Source: an uncultured Oribacterium sp.
GTDB lineage: Bacteria > Bacillota > Clostridia > Lachnospirales > Lachnospiraceae
Assembly (NCBI GenBank): GCA_946413525.1
Contig: CAMKKZ010000019.1
Coordinates: forward strand, 1-64,000
Length of the DNA stretch: 64,000 nucleotides
Reading direction: 5' to 3'
Shown here: piece by piece, positions 43,459 to 53,523 of the stretch
Position numbering within the stretch: position 1 is the stretch's first letter
How the letters are laid out: each line of letters starts with the position of its first letter
Notes under the pieces: generated by a model
What the model was told of the DNA's origin: nothing
What the model saw: the letters and a program-made list of their open reading frames with translations, nothing else
Database searches by the model: none
Translations under genes and position numbers: made by a program

Positions 43459-44481
43459 ATGGCAGCAGGATTAAGCGGAAGAAAGCAGAAGGGGGACGGC
43501 AGTAAGGACTATCTTGCGCTGAATGAGGATTTGAAGAGCGGCTCTTTCAGGCCGGTATATCTTTTGTATGGTTCCGAGGACTATCTGAAGAGGTCCTATA
43601 AGAAGCAGTTCCTTAAGGCCATAGGGGGCGAGGACGGGATGAATTATCAGTGCTTTGAGGGGGAGCCGCCGGTTCAGGAGCTTATTTCAATTTTGGAGAC
43701 AATGCCGTTTTTTGCCGATCACCGGCTGGTGGTCGTGGATGATTCCGGCCTTTTCAAGGGAAAGGCTCCGGAGGAACTGTGTGATTATATTCCCCATATT
43801 CCGGAGACTTCTCATCTTTTTTTTCTGGAAAATGAGATCGACAAGAGGGGCAAGCTGTATAAGGCCGTCCAGAAGAATGGCTTTGTTTGTGAGCTGGGGG
43901 AGCAGGATGAGGCTTCGCTTCAGAAATGGGCTGTTCGAATCCTGGCCGGGGCGGGGAAGAAGATAAGGCCTTCCGCCATGCGGAGGCTTCTTGCCATGGC
44001 CGGTCACGGGATGGACAATCTTCTGTCTGAACTGGAAAAACTGATTTCCTATACAGGCAGCCGGGAGGCCGTGGAAGATGAGGATGTTGAGACGATCTGC
44101 ACGCAGAATCCGGAGGACAGGGTCTTTGATATGCTGTCGGCGCTTGGGCGGGGAAACCGGGAGGCCGTGATGCGTTATTACGCGGATCTGCTGCTTCTGG
44201 AGGTGGCCCCGATGAAGATGCTGGCCCTTTTGCGACGCAATTTCAACCAGCTTCTAGTGGCAAAGGAATGCCTCGAGCGTCGAAAAAGCCGTGAGGAATG
44301 CGGCAAGGCCCTGGGACTGCCTCCCTGGGCGGCCGGGAAGCGCATGGAGGAGGCAAGGAATTATTCCATGAAAAGCCTTCGGGAATACATAAGGCTTTGT
44401 CTCGAGTATGACGAGGCCATCAAGAACGGGAACCTGAAGGACAGGATGGCGGTGGAGCTGCTGCTCACGATGAAGGTGTGA
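43459..44481 (+). CDS. holA: DNA polymerase III subunit delta
   Basis: 340 aa. The delta subunit of the clamp loader opens the beta sliding clamp. Family features: 'FRPVYLLYGSEDYLKRSYKKQFLKAI', 'LETMPFFADHRLVVVDDSGLFKGKAPEEL', 'LFFLENEIDKRGKLYKAVQKNGFVCELGEQDEASLQKWA', 'DNLLSELEKLISYTG' and 'NPEDRVFDMLSALGRGNREAVMRYYADLLLLEVAPMKMLALLRRNFNQLL'. Length is normal. Its ribosome site is provided by the third copy of leader repeat G. It stands apart from its usual neighbour rpsT, which is not seen here. The gap 44482-44693 downstream shows no gene. Confidence 0.93.
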   Translation: MAAGLSGRKQKGDGSKDYLALNEDLKSGSFRPVYLLYGSEDYLKRSYKKQFLKAIGGEDGMNYQCFEGEPPVQELISILETMPFFADHRLVVVDDSGLFKGKAPEELCDYIPHIPETSHLFFLENEIDKRGKLYKAVQKNGFVCELGEQDEASLQKWAVRILAGAGKKIRPSAMRRLLAMAGHGMDNLLSELEKLISYTGSREAVEDEDVETICTQNPEDRVFDMLSALGRGNREAVMRYYADLLLLEVAPMKMLALLRRNFNQLLVAKECLERRKSREECGKALGLPPWAAGKRMEEARNYSMKSLREYIRLCLEYDEAIKNGNLKDRMAVELLLTMKV

Positions 44482-44693
44482 GGATCTCTCGCGGTTTTCG
44501 CTTTGGCAGATGAAAGGCCGCCGGATAATAAAAAGTCGTCCAAAAGGGAGAAGGTTTTCTCACTACTGAGGATTCTCGCCTGTTTCCGGCGGTGGGTATG
44601 GTGCTGGATATGACTCTGGTCTCAGTTTCAGGGAAAAAGCATTTGCCAGAGGGGGTGTGGGATGGTTTGGTGATCAATGATGTTTATTTGTTC

Positions 44694-44818
44694 TACTCAG
44701 GTGGCCGCCTGCACTTGCTGCAAGCGGCATAAAAAAGCAGAAAAACAGGCAAAAGACGCATGGGAATGCGCGTAAGCGCTGCGTCTTTTGCCGCAAAACT
44801 GCTCAGGGGACCTGAGTA
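44694..44818 (-). repeat. Hairpin-string element, family C, copy 2
   Basis: 125 bp bounded by perfect 9-bp inverted ends TACTCAGGT (44694-44702) and ACCTGAGTA (44810-44818). It contains CCGC..GCGG-type, AAAAGACGCA..TGCGTCTTTT with inner GCGCGTAAGCGC, and CTCAGGGGACCTGAG hairpins. Inverted relative to the copy at 39577. It lies just downstream of the sortase gene and may terminate its transcript. Confidence 0.82.
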
Positions 44819-44825
44819 CTTACGT

Positions 44826-45731
44826 TTATTTTTTGTGGTGCTGTACGAAGACTACCGCAAAGCGTCCGTTGGACTTGTGGTAACTGCAGGTGGAGAGGGT
44901 CAGCAGCTTGTCACCCCATTCCGCGGTACGTCCGGTGTCGTAAAGAGAAAGTTCCTTTACTTTTGAAACATAATGGTCGAAGTCTTTCCGGGATGACAGA
45001 TCCGTGTAGTAATAGTAACGGAAATTGCCGTCCTGGATGCTTTTTTCTTTTTCGTAGATATCACCTTTCGGGTAGGGCGCGCTGAAATCCAGTTCGGACA
45101 GGGAACTCCAATTTCCATAGCGTTCATTGATCTTTGCCCGGTCTCCGCTCCCCTCAAGATTGGCAACATCAAATATTTCGCTGTAGAAGGCTCCGAGTAA
45201 TTCGTATTCGCCTTCCTCCTTCAGCGTGTCGAAATGCATGGTGGGGTGGGACAGGCCGTAGGCGGCATCGCTGTATTTCAGGAGCATGCCGAATTTCTTA
45301 TCATTCTTCATATTGTGTCCGTAAATCAGCGCATGATTGTTCCCTTCCTTCCATGGCTCGGCGAGGAAAAGGCTTCCGGCCTCGGAGGGGTTGCCGTCCA
45401 GATCCCTGTGAAGGAAAAAGTTCTGATCGGAGGGAGTGTAGATAACCGGCTCATCCAGCGGGCTGCCTTCCGCATGAAGCCGTCCTGCCACCCAGGGGTT
45501 CCGCTCATACCATTCCAAAAGGACTGTGGCAGGCGTGGGTGAATCCGGCACTGTCTGTTGTGTTGCCGTTTGAGCTTTCTCCGAACCCATCATTGATTGG
45601 CTCGTCTTCAGCTCGGCTGCCTGTACCTCCATTGGCTTGAAAGCCATGAAGGGCTGGGGTGAACGAATCAGGCAAGGTGGCGAGATAGAAAATGCAAATG
45701 TGGCTATGAGCAAAAGAATGATATTTGACAT
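44826..45731 (-). CDS. srtB: Class B sortase
   Basis: 301 aa. Signal/anchor helix 'MSNIILLLIATFAFSIS', a Ser/Thr/Gln linker, and a sortase B domain with 'DEPVIYTPSDQNFFLHRDLDG', catalytic His in 'HALIYGHNMKNDKKFGML' and catalytic Cys in 'LTLSTCSYHKSNGRFAVVFV', with the conserved Arg eight residues later. Sortases anchor or polymerise surface proteins; no substrate with a sorting signal (LPxTG, NPxTN) is seen in the window, so the target genes lie elsewhere. GGGGAGGAA precedes the ATG at 45731, preferred over 45800. Confidence 0.9.
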   Translation of the reverse strand: MSNIILLLIATFAFSISPPCLIRSPQPFMAFKPMEVQAAELKTSQSMMGSEKAQTATQQTVPDSPTPATVLLEWYERNPWVAGRLHAEGSPLDEPVIYTPSDQNFFLHRDLDGNPSEAGSLFLAEPWKEGNNHALIYGHNMKNDKKFGMLLKYSDAAYGLSHPTMHFDTLKEEGEYELLGAFYSEIFDVANLEGSGDRAKINERYGNWSSLSELDFSAPYPKGDIYEKEKSIQDGNFRYYYYTDLSSRKDFDHYVSKVKELSLYDTGRTAEWGDKLLTLSTCSYHKSNGRFAVVFVQHHKK

Positions 45732-45964
45732 AATGCGGATTCCTCCCCTTTTGGCTTTATTTGATTTGGCTTTACTTGATTTCTGAGTGGAATATATCAT
45801 ATCATGGAATGCAAAATTCCATCAAGGCAGATTCAAAAAATGACAGGTTTTATTCAGATTTTTTATTCGGATATTCAGATACATTAATTAATGGAAGACT
45901 CAGGGGGTAGAGCATTGAAAAGAAACATAAAACGGAGAAAACAGAAAAAGAAAGAGAAAAAAGC

Positions 45965-45993
45965 TTGACATTAAGGGGAGGACAGAGTATTCT
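45965..45993 (+). promoter_or_regulatory. Promoter of the heat-shock operon
   Basis: TTGACA (45965-45970), 17-bp spacer, TATTCT (45988-45993), directly upstream of the CIRCE operator. The remaining 45732-45964 contains nothing else recognised. Confidence 0.75.
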
Positions 45994-46005
45994 ATCGTAT
46001 AGATG

Positions 46006-46032
46006 TTAGCACTCTGATAAATGGAGTGCTAA
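46006..46032. promoter_or_regulatory. CIRCE operator (HrcA binding site)
   Basis: Exact CIRCE consensus TTAGCACTC-N9-GAGTGCTAA at 46006-46014 and 46024-46032, located 12 bp after the -10 box. HrcA binds it to repress the hrcA-grpE-dnaK-dnaJ operon until heat shock. Confidence 0.96.
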
Positions 46033-46065
46033 CAGCCGCTTAACGATATATGATGGCGGTTGGTA

Positions 46066-46165
46066 GTTTCTAATCATAAGCCATAGGCCGTAAGGCATTG
46101 GCCATATGTCATAAGCCATTAGCTATAAGCCGCAAGGTATTGGCTATAAGCCATAAGTTGCTGGT
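46066..46165. repeat. Short tandem repeat in the hrcA leader
   Basis: Four to five degenerate units of the type AAGCCATAAGCC(GCAAGGTATTGG)CTAT between CIRCE and hrcA, so present in the 5' leader of the heat-shock mRNA. Confidence 0.6.
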
Positions 46166-46295
46166 CATTCAACAATATTGTGTTTCTGACATTGGGCAAA
46201 TGGTATAGGGGGATTGGACTATCAGATAATTCGGAAGGTATTCTGAATTTTTCCGTTTTTTGTTTCGAGGGAATTCCTTAAAGGGGGCGTCCGGG

Positions 46296-47330
46296 ATGGA
46301 GCTGGATAAGCGAAAAGTCGTCATTTTGACGACAATAATAAAAAATTATCTTGAGACGGGCGAACCAGTTGGTTCCAGAACCATCAGCAAGTATTCCGGT
46401 TTGAACTTAAGTTCCGCAACGATTCGGAATGAAATGAGCGATCTGGAAGAGATGGGTTATATTCTGCAGCCTCATACATCCGCCGGCCGGATTCCTTCGG
46501 ACAGGGGCTATCGTTTCTATGTGGATCAGCTTATGGAGAAGCATCAGCGTGATCTGGTTGAGGTCAAAAGCAGCATGCTCGAAAGGGTGGACAGACTGGA
46601 GACGGCCCTGAAGCAGTTGGTGCGCACTGTGGCGGATAATACGAATTACGCGGCAATGGTTTCCGGACCTAGCGTCCATAAGAACAAGATCAAGTTTCTG
46701 CAGATTTCAGTGGTGGATGTAAGGAAGCTCCTGCTGGTAGTCATGATGCAGGGGAACATGGTGCGTACGGCAACGGTGAACCTGGACGGGACAGAAGAAC
46801 TGGACTTTAACACGGTACTTTCACTAAATCTGATTCTGAATGACGAGCTGGCCGGTCTTTCCGCGGTAGATATCACGGAAGGGCGCTGCGCCCAGATATT
46901 TGCCAGGTCCCGGTACAAGGCAACGCTCCGAGCCATTCTCGAGACTATCAAGGAAATGCTTGGCGCTGAGGCGGGCGAACCGCAGATTTACACATCCGGG
47001 GCGACCAACATTTTCAAATATCCGGAGCTGACGGATTCTGAGAACGCGTCAAAGCTGATTTCCGCTTTGGAAAAGAAAGATGAGCTTGCCGAGCTGGTGA
47101 GGGAAGCGGATGTAGACTCGCAAGGGGGCAGCCATCAGATTCAGGTTTATATCGGGGAAGAATCACCGCTGCAAAATATTGCCGACTGTGCCGTGGTTAC
47201 TGCAAACTATGCTCTGGGTAATGGAATGAAAGGAACCATTGGCGTAATCGGACCGAAAAGGATGGATTATGAAAAGGTGCTTGAAATCCTTTCCGGATTG
47301 ATGAAGGAAATGGATCAGGCTTTTCAATAG
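46296..47330 (+). CDS. hrcA: Heat-inducible transcription repressor HrcA
   Basis: 344 aa. N-terminal winged helix 'ELDKRKVVILTTIIKNYLETGEPVGSRTISKYSGLNLSSATIRNEMSDLEEMGYILQPHTSAGRIPSDRGYRFYVDQLM' is the hallmark. The C-terminal dimerisation domain has 'YIGEESPLQNIADCAVVTANYALGNGMKGTIGVIGPKRMDYEKVLEIL'. It represses from CIRCE, which lies 260 bp upstream. The ATG at 46296 follows AAGGGGG; the longer frame from 46260 is not preferred. First gene of the operon. Confidence 0.96.
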   Translation: MELDKRKVVILTTIIKNYLETGEPVGSRTISKYSGLNLSSATIRNEMSDLEEMGYILQPHTSAGRIPSDRGYRFYVDQLMEKHQRDLVEVKSSMLERVDRLETALKQLVRTVADNTNYAAMVSGPSVHKNKIKFLQISVVDVRKLLLVVMMQGNMVRTATVNLDGTEELDFNTVLSLNLILNDELAGLSAVDITEGRCAQIFARSRYKATLRAILETIKEMLGAEAGEPQIYTSGATNIFKYPELTDSENASKLISALEKKDELAELVREADVDSQGGSHQIQVYIGEESPLQNIADCAVVTANYALGNGMKGTIGVIGPKRMDYEKVLEILSGLMKEMDQAFQ

Positions 47331-47405
47331 ATAGATGAATTAGCAAAATATCAATAGATAGAGTTAGGCGTTTCTGCCGCGGCAGAGGCGGGAGGAGATG
47401 GAACA

Positions 47406-48104
47406 ATGGGAAAACGGAATGAAGATTTTGTTCATGATGAGGATGTGGCAGGAGATGAGTTCGCTTTCGCCGGTGATTCATCCGGCAGGGAGGATGGCAA
47501 AGGCGACAAAGGAAAAGGAAATATCCCAATAGAGGGTGGGGAGGATGAGTCGGAAGAGAATTCCGGGGATGAATTTCAGGATGGGAATGAGGAGTCCCCG
47601 GAGGCCGGAAGCGGAGATGGCATAGAAGAGGAGGATGTGGCGGGAAAGATTTCCGGGATTTCCTCCAAACAAAGCGAAAAGGAGCTTGCGGAGGCCAGGG
47701 AAAAGTACCTGAGGCTGTATGCCGAATTCGATAATTTCCGAAAGAGGACGGAAAAAGAAAAGACCCAGATGTTCGAAATGGGAGCGAAAGATGTGATTGA
47801 ACGGCTGCTCCCAGTGGTGGATAATTTTGAAAGGGCCATGGGGACGATTCAGGAGGAAGACAGGGAGGATTCCTTTGTCAAGGGGGTCGAGGGCATTTAC
47901 AAGCAGATTATGAAGATTTTCGCTGACCTTCAGGTGGAGCCCATTGACGCCCTGGGGAAGAAATTCGATCCGAATCTGCATAATGCCGTGATGACGGATG
48001 AGGAGAGCGACGCGGAGGAGGATACGGTGACGCAGGATCTCCAGAAAGGTTATACCTACAGGGGAACGGTTGTCCGTCACTCCATGGTCAAGGTAAAGAA
48101 ATAG
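47406..48104 (+). CDS. grpE: Nucleotide exchange factor GrpE
   Basis: 232 aa. An acidic, Gly/Glu-rich N-terminal tail of ~85 residues is longer than usual, followed by the coiled coil 'SEKELAEAREKYLRLYAEFDNFRKRTEKEKTQM' and the C-terminal 'DVIERLLPVVDNFERAM', 'PIDALGKKFDPNLHNAVM' and 'DLQKGYTYRGTVVRHSMVKV'. GrpE releases ADP from DnaK. It begins 75 bp after hrcA with GGAGGAGATGG near the start. Confidence 0.95.
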   Translation: MGKRNEDFVHDEDVAGDEFAFAGDSSGREDGKGDKGKGNIPIEGGEDESEENSGDEFQDGNEESPEAGSGDGIEEEDVAGKISGISSKQSEKELAEAREKYLRLYAEFDNFRKRTEKEKTQMFEMGAKDVIERLLPVVDNFERAMGTIQEEDREDSFVKGVEGIYKQIMKIFADLQVEPIDALGKKFDPNLHNAVMTDEESDAEEDTVTQDLQKGYTYRGTVVRHSMVKVKK

Positions 48105-48398
48105 TATAGGGCAGCAAATACAAGGCGATGACGGATATTAGAGGTGCTGATGAATATACAGGGCACCAACAACAAGCTGATATAGTTAAACATAAATAAT
48201 ATGCATGCTTTCAATCATCCCGGGGACGGACGGCTCGGATCGGGCAGGATGTCTGAAGGATGTTTGAGATAAATTTGATGACAGAGGATAAGGACTGTGA
48301 ATCGGAAGCAGATGTTTGAATATTAGATATTTGAATATTTGATATCAGATATCTGATGCCTGATATTTCGCTTTCTTGGCTTGCAGTCCGCCGGTTAA

Positions 48399-50303
<1,905 letters not shown>

Positions 50304-50380
50304 GAAGTATAATGGGAAGCGATATAAAGAAATGGCATTTGACATGATGTGTTGTGCTTCATGACAGATTGTTTGATTCT

Positions 50381-50411
50381 TGGCGGCTTTGCCTCCGGCA
50401 GAGCCGCCTAT
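50381..50411 (+). terminator. Hairpin after dnaK
   Basis: GGCGGCTTTGCC..GGCAGAGCCGCC-type stem with no T-run; possibly an mRNA processing or partial termination site between dnaK and dnaJ. Confidence 0.45.
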
Positions 50412-50480
50412 CGGTATGTCCGGCATTAAGCATAAAGGGAATCTTTCATAATCCTATGTGGAGCGAGGATCCATGATCGG

Positions 50481-50652
50481 AAGTATGAAAAGCAAGCTTT
50501 TCATACTTCATTTGTGCCGCTTGAGCGACACAAATGGGACTCAACGCCTGCGGCATTAAGTCAAAGTATGAAAAGCAAGCCTTTCATGCTTCATTTGTGC
50601 CGATGGCCAGGCACAAACGGGGTTCAATGCCTGCGGCATCAAGTCAAAGCAT
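50481..50652 (+). repeat. Hairpin-string element, family E, tandem pair (50.5 kb)
   Basis: Two copies head to tail between dnaK and dnaJ. Copy 1 (50481-50566) is complete, with AGTATGAAAAGC-AA-GCTTTTCATACT, ATTTGTGCCG..CGACACAAAT and GACTCAACGCC-TGC-GGCATTAAGTC. Copy 2 is slightly diverged. They would be transcribed within the heat-shock mRNA. Confidence 0.87.
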
Positions 50653-50709
50653 GATGGAATTGAATCCACGCGCGTGATTGCTTCGCGCGAGGGTGGGGAA
50701 AGGAATGAC

Positions 50710-51831
50710 ATGGCAGAAAAACGGGATTATTACGAGGTCCTGGGGGTAGATAAAAACGCGGATGAGGCCGCGATCAAGAGGGCTTACAGAAAGCTTGCAA
50801 AACAATATCATCCTGACGCGAATCCTGGGGATGACACTGCCGCAGCCAAGTTCAGAGAGTGTTCCGAGGCGTATGCGGTGCTTTCGGATCCTGACAAGAG
50901 AAAGGCTTATGACACCTACGGCCATGCCGCCTTTGATGCCAATACTGCTGCCGGCGCAAGCTCCGGCTTTGGCGGATTCGACTTTGGGAGCATGGATTTT
51001 TCCGACTTGTTCTCCGATCTTTTCGGCTTCGGAGGGGGCGGCTTCTCATCCTATGGTTTCGGTGGCGGCAGGAGCCGTGGAAACCAGGCACAGAAGGGCG
51101 CGCCAATACAGACCAGTGTCCGCATCAGCTTCGAAGAAGCTATCAAAGGATGCAAGAAGAATATCAAGATTCGTTATAAGGATGAATGCAAGACCTGCGG
51201 CGGCAGCGGGGCGAAGAAGGGCAGCAGTCCGGAGACTTGCCAGAAATGCGGCGGCCGGGGCCAGGTGGTTATGTCCAGGCAGAGCCTTTTCGGCATGATG
51301 CAGCAGGTGACGACCTGCCCGGATTGCCGGGGAACCGGAAAAATTATCAAGGACAAGTGTCCTGACTGCCGGGGCGAGGGATATATCAGCACGCAGAAGA
51401 CGCTGGAGATCAGTATCCCGGCAGGCATTGACAACGGGCAGGTGATCCGCCGTTCGGGCGGGGGCGATCCCGGAATCAACGGAGGCCCGAGGGGAGACCT
51501 TCAGGTCGAGGTGGTGGTCACACAGCATCCTTTCTTCAAACGGCAGGATCTGAACATCTTTTCCACGGAGGCCATCAGCTTCGCAAGAGCCGCATTGGGA
51601 GGGAAGGCAATCGTGAAGACGGTGGACGGACCCGTGGAGTTAAGCATTAAGCCCGGGACCCAGTCGGATACCAGGATCAGGCTGCGCGGAAAAGGGGTGC
51701 CAAGCCTCCAGAACCCGAATGTGAGAGGGGATCAGTATGTGACGCTGGTTGTCAGCGTCCCTGAAAAGCTCAACAAAAAGCAGCAGGATGCCCTCCGTGC
51801 CTATGCGGAGGCCTGCGGGGAAAGCGTTTGA
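50710..51831 (+). CDS. dnaJ: Chaperone protein DnaJ (Hsp40)
   Basis: 373 aa. J domain '[38 protein letters not shown]' with the HPD motif, a Gly/Phe-rich region, and four CxxCxGxG zinc repeats ('CKTCGGSG', 'CQKCGGRG', 'CPDCRGTG', 'CPDCRGEG'). C-terminal substrate domain '[46 protein letters not shown]'. GGAAAGGAATGAC precedes the ATG at 50710. Last chaperone gene of the operon; prmA, which commonly follows in Clostridia, is absent. Confidence 0.96.
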   Translation: MAEKRDYYEVLGVDKNADEAAIKRAYRKLAKQYHPDANPGDDTAAAKFRECSEAYAVLSDPDKRKAYDTYGHAAFDANTAAGASSGFGGFDFGSMDFSDLFSDLFGFGGGGFSSYGFGGGRSRGNQAQKGAPIQTSVRISFEEAIKGCKKNIKIRYKDECKTCGGSGAKKGSSPETCQKCGGRGQVVMSRQSLFGMMQQVTTCPDCRGTGKIIKDKCPDCRGEGYISTQKTLEISIPAGIDNGQVIRRSGGGDPGINGGPRGDLQVEVVVTQHPFFKRQDLNIFSTEAISFARAALGGKAIVKTVDGPVELSIKPGTQSDTRIRLRGKGVPSLQNPNVRGDQYVTLVVSVPEKLNKKQQDALRAYAEACGESV

Positions 51832-51844
51832 CGGGATTTGGCAG

Positions 51845-52045
51845 TGTTAAGCGATACCGGGCTGAATGAGGCTGGATTGGCGTATTTAAGCGGTATTGGG
51901 CTGAATGAGGCTGGATTGGCGTATTTAAGCGGTATCGGGCTGAATGAGACTGGATTGACGTATTTAAGCAGTATTGGGCTGAATGAGGCTGGATTGGCGT
52001 ATTTAAACGGTATCGGGCTGAATGAGGTTGGATTGGCGAAATTTA
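51845..52045. repeat. 39-bp tandem repeat between dnaJ and rsmE
   Basis: Five units of about 39 bp (GCTGAATGAGGCTGGATTGG, then CGTATTTAAGCGGTAT..). All are in one open frame (TTG at 51838 to 52053) coding 13-residue units 'GLNEAGLAYLSGI'. There is no ribosome site, and I do not call it a gene. Units differ at a few bases each. Confidence 0.8.
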
Positions 52046-52148
52046 AACGATGATGGGTGGAATTAGGCTGTATCGCCAGTATTTAAGCGGTATCAGTCGG
52101 ATTGGGTGATATCGGGAGCGGGCTCAAGACAGGGGCGGAGGTTTGGGT

Positions 52149-53210
52149 ATGCATCATTTTTTTGCGGATCCGTCCCGGATCGAGGGTGGGCTTATCCGCA
52201 TTGAAGGGCAGGATTGCCATCATCTGCGGGACGTCCTCCGCATAAGAAGGGGCGAGAGGGTCCTGGTTTCGGACGGGCAGGGGACGGATTATGAATGCGA
52301 GGTTGAGGGGATTTCCGATAAGGATGTCCTGCTCCGTATATGTTTTAAGGAGGCTCCTCATGAGCTGCCCGCGGAGATATGGCTGTTTCAGGGGATTCCG
52401 AAAACGGACAAGATGGAGCTTATTGTCCAGAAGGCCGTAGAGCTGGGGGCGCATGTCATTGTCCCGCTGGAAACGAGAAATACCGTAGTTAAGCTGGACA
52501 GGAAGAGGGCAGAGGCTAAGCAAAACCGTTGGCAGGCCATTGCGGAGGCAGCCGCGAAGCAGTCAAAGCGTTCCCTGCTGCCCGTGGTTCATTCTGTCAT
52601 GTCATGGCAGGAGGCCATGAAGCGGATGGGGGACTTCCGTTTGGCACTGATCCCCTATGAAAACGCTGACAATGTGGGCGAGAGCCTGCAGATTTTTCAG
52701 GAGGTGAAGGAGATCGGAAGGAGGGCAGCCGGATTTCGGAGAGAGGAAGGACATGTCTTTCTTCCTTCGTTTGCGCCATTGCCCGGTCGCGAATCGGAGG
52801 TCAATGCCTGCGGCATTAAAAAGAATGAAAGGCAAGACTTCCATACTTCGTTTGCGCCAGTGTCCACTCACGAATCGGAGGTCAATGCCTGTGGCATTAA
52901 AAAGAATGAAAGGCAAGACTTCCATACTTCGTTTGCATCGCTGTCCAGTCATGAATCGGACATCAATGCGGATTTCAATGCCTGCGACATTAAGTCAAAG
53001 GAAGAAAGTAATAGTGAAAGTAATACAGCGTCCCGTATCGCGCTTTTCATAGGTCCAGAGGGCGGATTTTCGGAAACGGAAATAAAGGACGCCCTTTCCC
53101 ACAACATACGGCCCATTACTCTTGGAAAACGCATCCTGAGGACGGAAACGGCCTCGATCTGTGCCATGAGCCTTCTGATGGCAGCGTTGGAATGTGGCGC
53201 TTCTATTTGA
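52149..53210 (+). CDS. rsmE: 16S rRNA m3U1498 methyltransferase RsmE with in-frame repeat insertion
   Basis: 353 aa, about 100 longer than the normal ~245-250. PUA-like N-terminus 'MHHFFADPSR...GQDCHHLRDVLRIRRGE'; SPOUT core 'IWLFQGIPKTDKMELIVQKAVELGAHVIVPLETRNTVVKLD' and 'RWQAIAEAAAKQSKRSLLPVV'; the knot 'IALFIGPEGGFSETEI' and 'ITLGKRILRTETASICAM' are intact. Residues ~190-294 are extra, inserted just before the knot strand. They contain two 26-residue (78-bp) units 'SEVNACGIKKNERQDFHTSFA' plus a partial third, which are translated and decayed family E repeats. Ribosome site GGAGG; the catalytic fold should be preserved if the loop is tolerated. Confidence 0.92.
   Translation: MHHFFADPSRIEGGLIRIEGQDCHHLRDVLRIRRGERVLVSDGQGTDYECEVEGISDKDVLLRICFKEAPHELPAEIWLFQGIPKTDKMELIVQKAVELGAHVIVPLETRNTVVKLDRKRAEAKQNRWQAIAEAAAKQSKRSLLPVVHSVMSWQEAMKRMGDFRLALIPYENADNVGESLQIFQEVKEIGRRAAGFRREEGHVFLPSFAPLPGRESEVNACGIKKNERQDFHTSFAPVSTHESEVNACGIKKNERQDFHTSFASLSSHESDINADFNACDIKSKEESNSESNTASRIALFIGPEGGFSETEIKDALSHNIRPITLGKRILRTETASICAMSLLMAALECGASI
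52756..53000 (+). repeat. Family E repeat absorbed in the rsmE coding sequence
   Basis: Two and a half units at a 78-bp period (first GAATCGGAGG at 52791, second at 52869). The order GTTTG..GAATCGGA..TCAATGCCTGCGGCATTAA..AATGAAAGGCAAG..CATACTTC matches intergenic family E. Hairpin symmetry has been lost by substitutions (for example AATGAAAGGC no longer pairs with ACTTCCATAC), while the frame has stayed open. Confidence 0.85.
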
Positions 53211-53317
53211 TATTAAACAGGCGGATCCCTTCTTTGGATTGATCCTGATAAGGGATTCTGAGAAATGATTCTGAGAATCAGGCGTATATTTCAGATTCGG
53301 AAGCAACTCTGCTGGAT

Positions 53318-53455
53318 TAGTCGATTGCCCCGCAGGCGGTTTGCTGTGTCAAAATTCAGAGCGGCTAAAAACCCACGCTGACAGATGAACCGATTGCCCC
53401 GCAGGCGGTTTGCTATATCAGGATTCAGAGCGGCCAAAATCCACTCTGCTGGATG
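53318..53455. repeat. Dispersed repeat F, two copies
   Basis: Two ~77-bp tandem units GATTGCCCCGCAGGCGGTTT then GCTGTGTCAAAATTCAGAGC and AAACCCAC. A homologous single copy is at 41957 and degenerate ones at 27971. The surrounding 53211-53523 gap has no gene. Confidence 0.7.
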
Positions 53456-53523
53456 AGGACGGCGATGAGTGAAAAGATATGGTCTGATGATGCGTGGGAT
53501 GATTATTTATTTGGAATTCGTTC

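Noticed and set aside
45914..45967. A 17-codon very basic peptide after GGGGG upstream of the hrcA promoter
   Set aside because: Too short and compositionally simple to support as a gene; the stretch is A-rich and its end overlaps the -35 box of the hrcA promoter.
51838..52053. A 71-aa repeat protein between dnaJ and rsmE
   Set aside because: It begins with TTG without a ribosome site and consists only of a tandem repeat; it is more likely non-coding.
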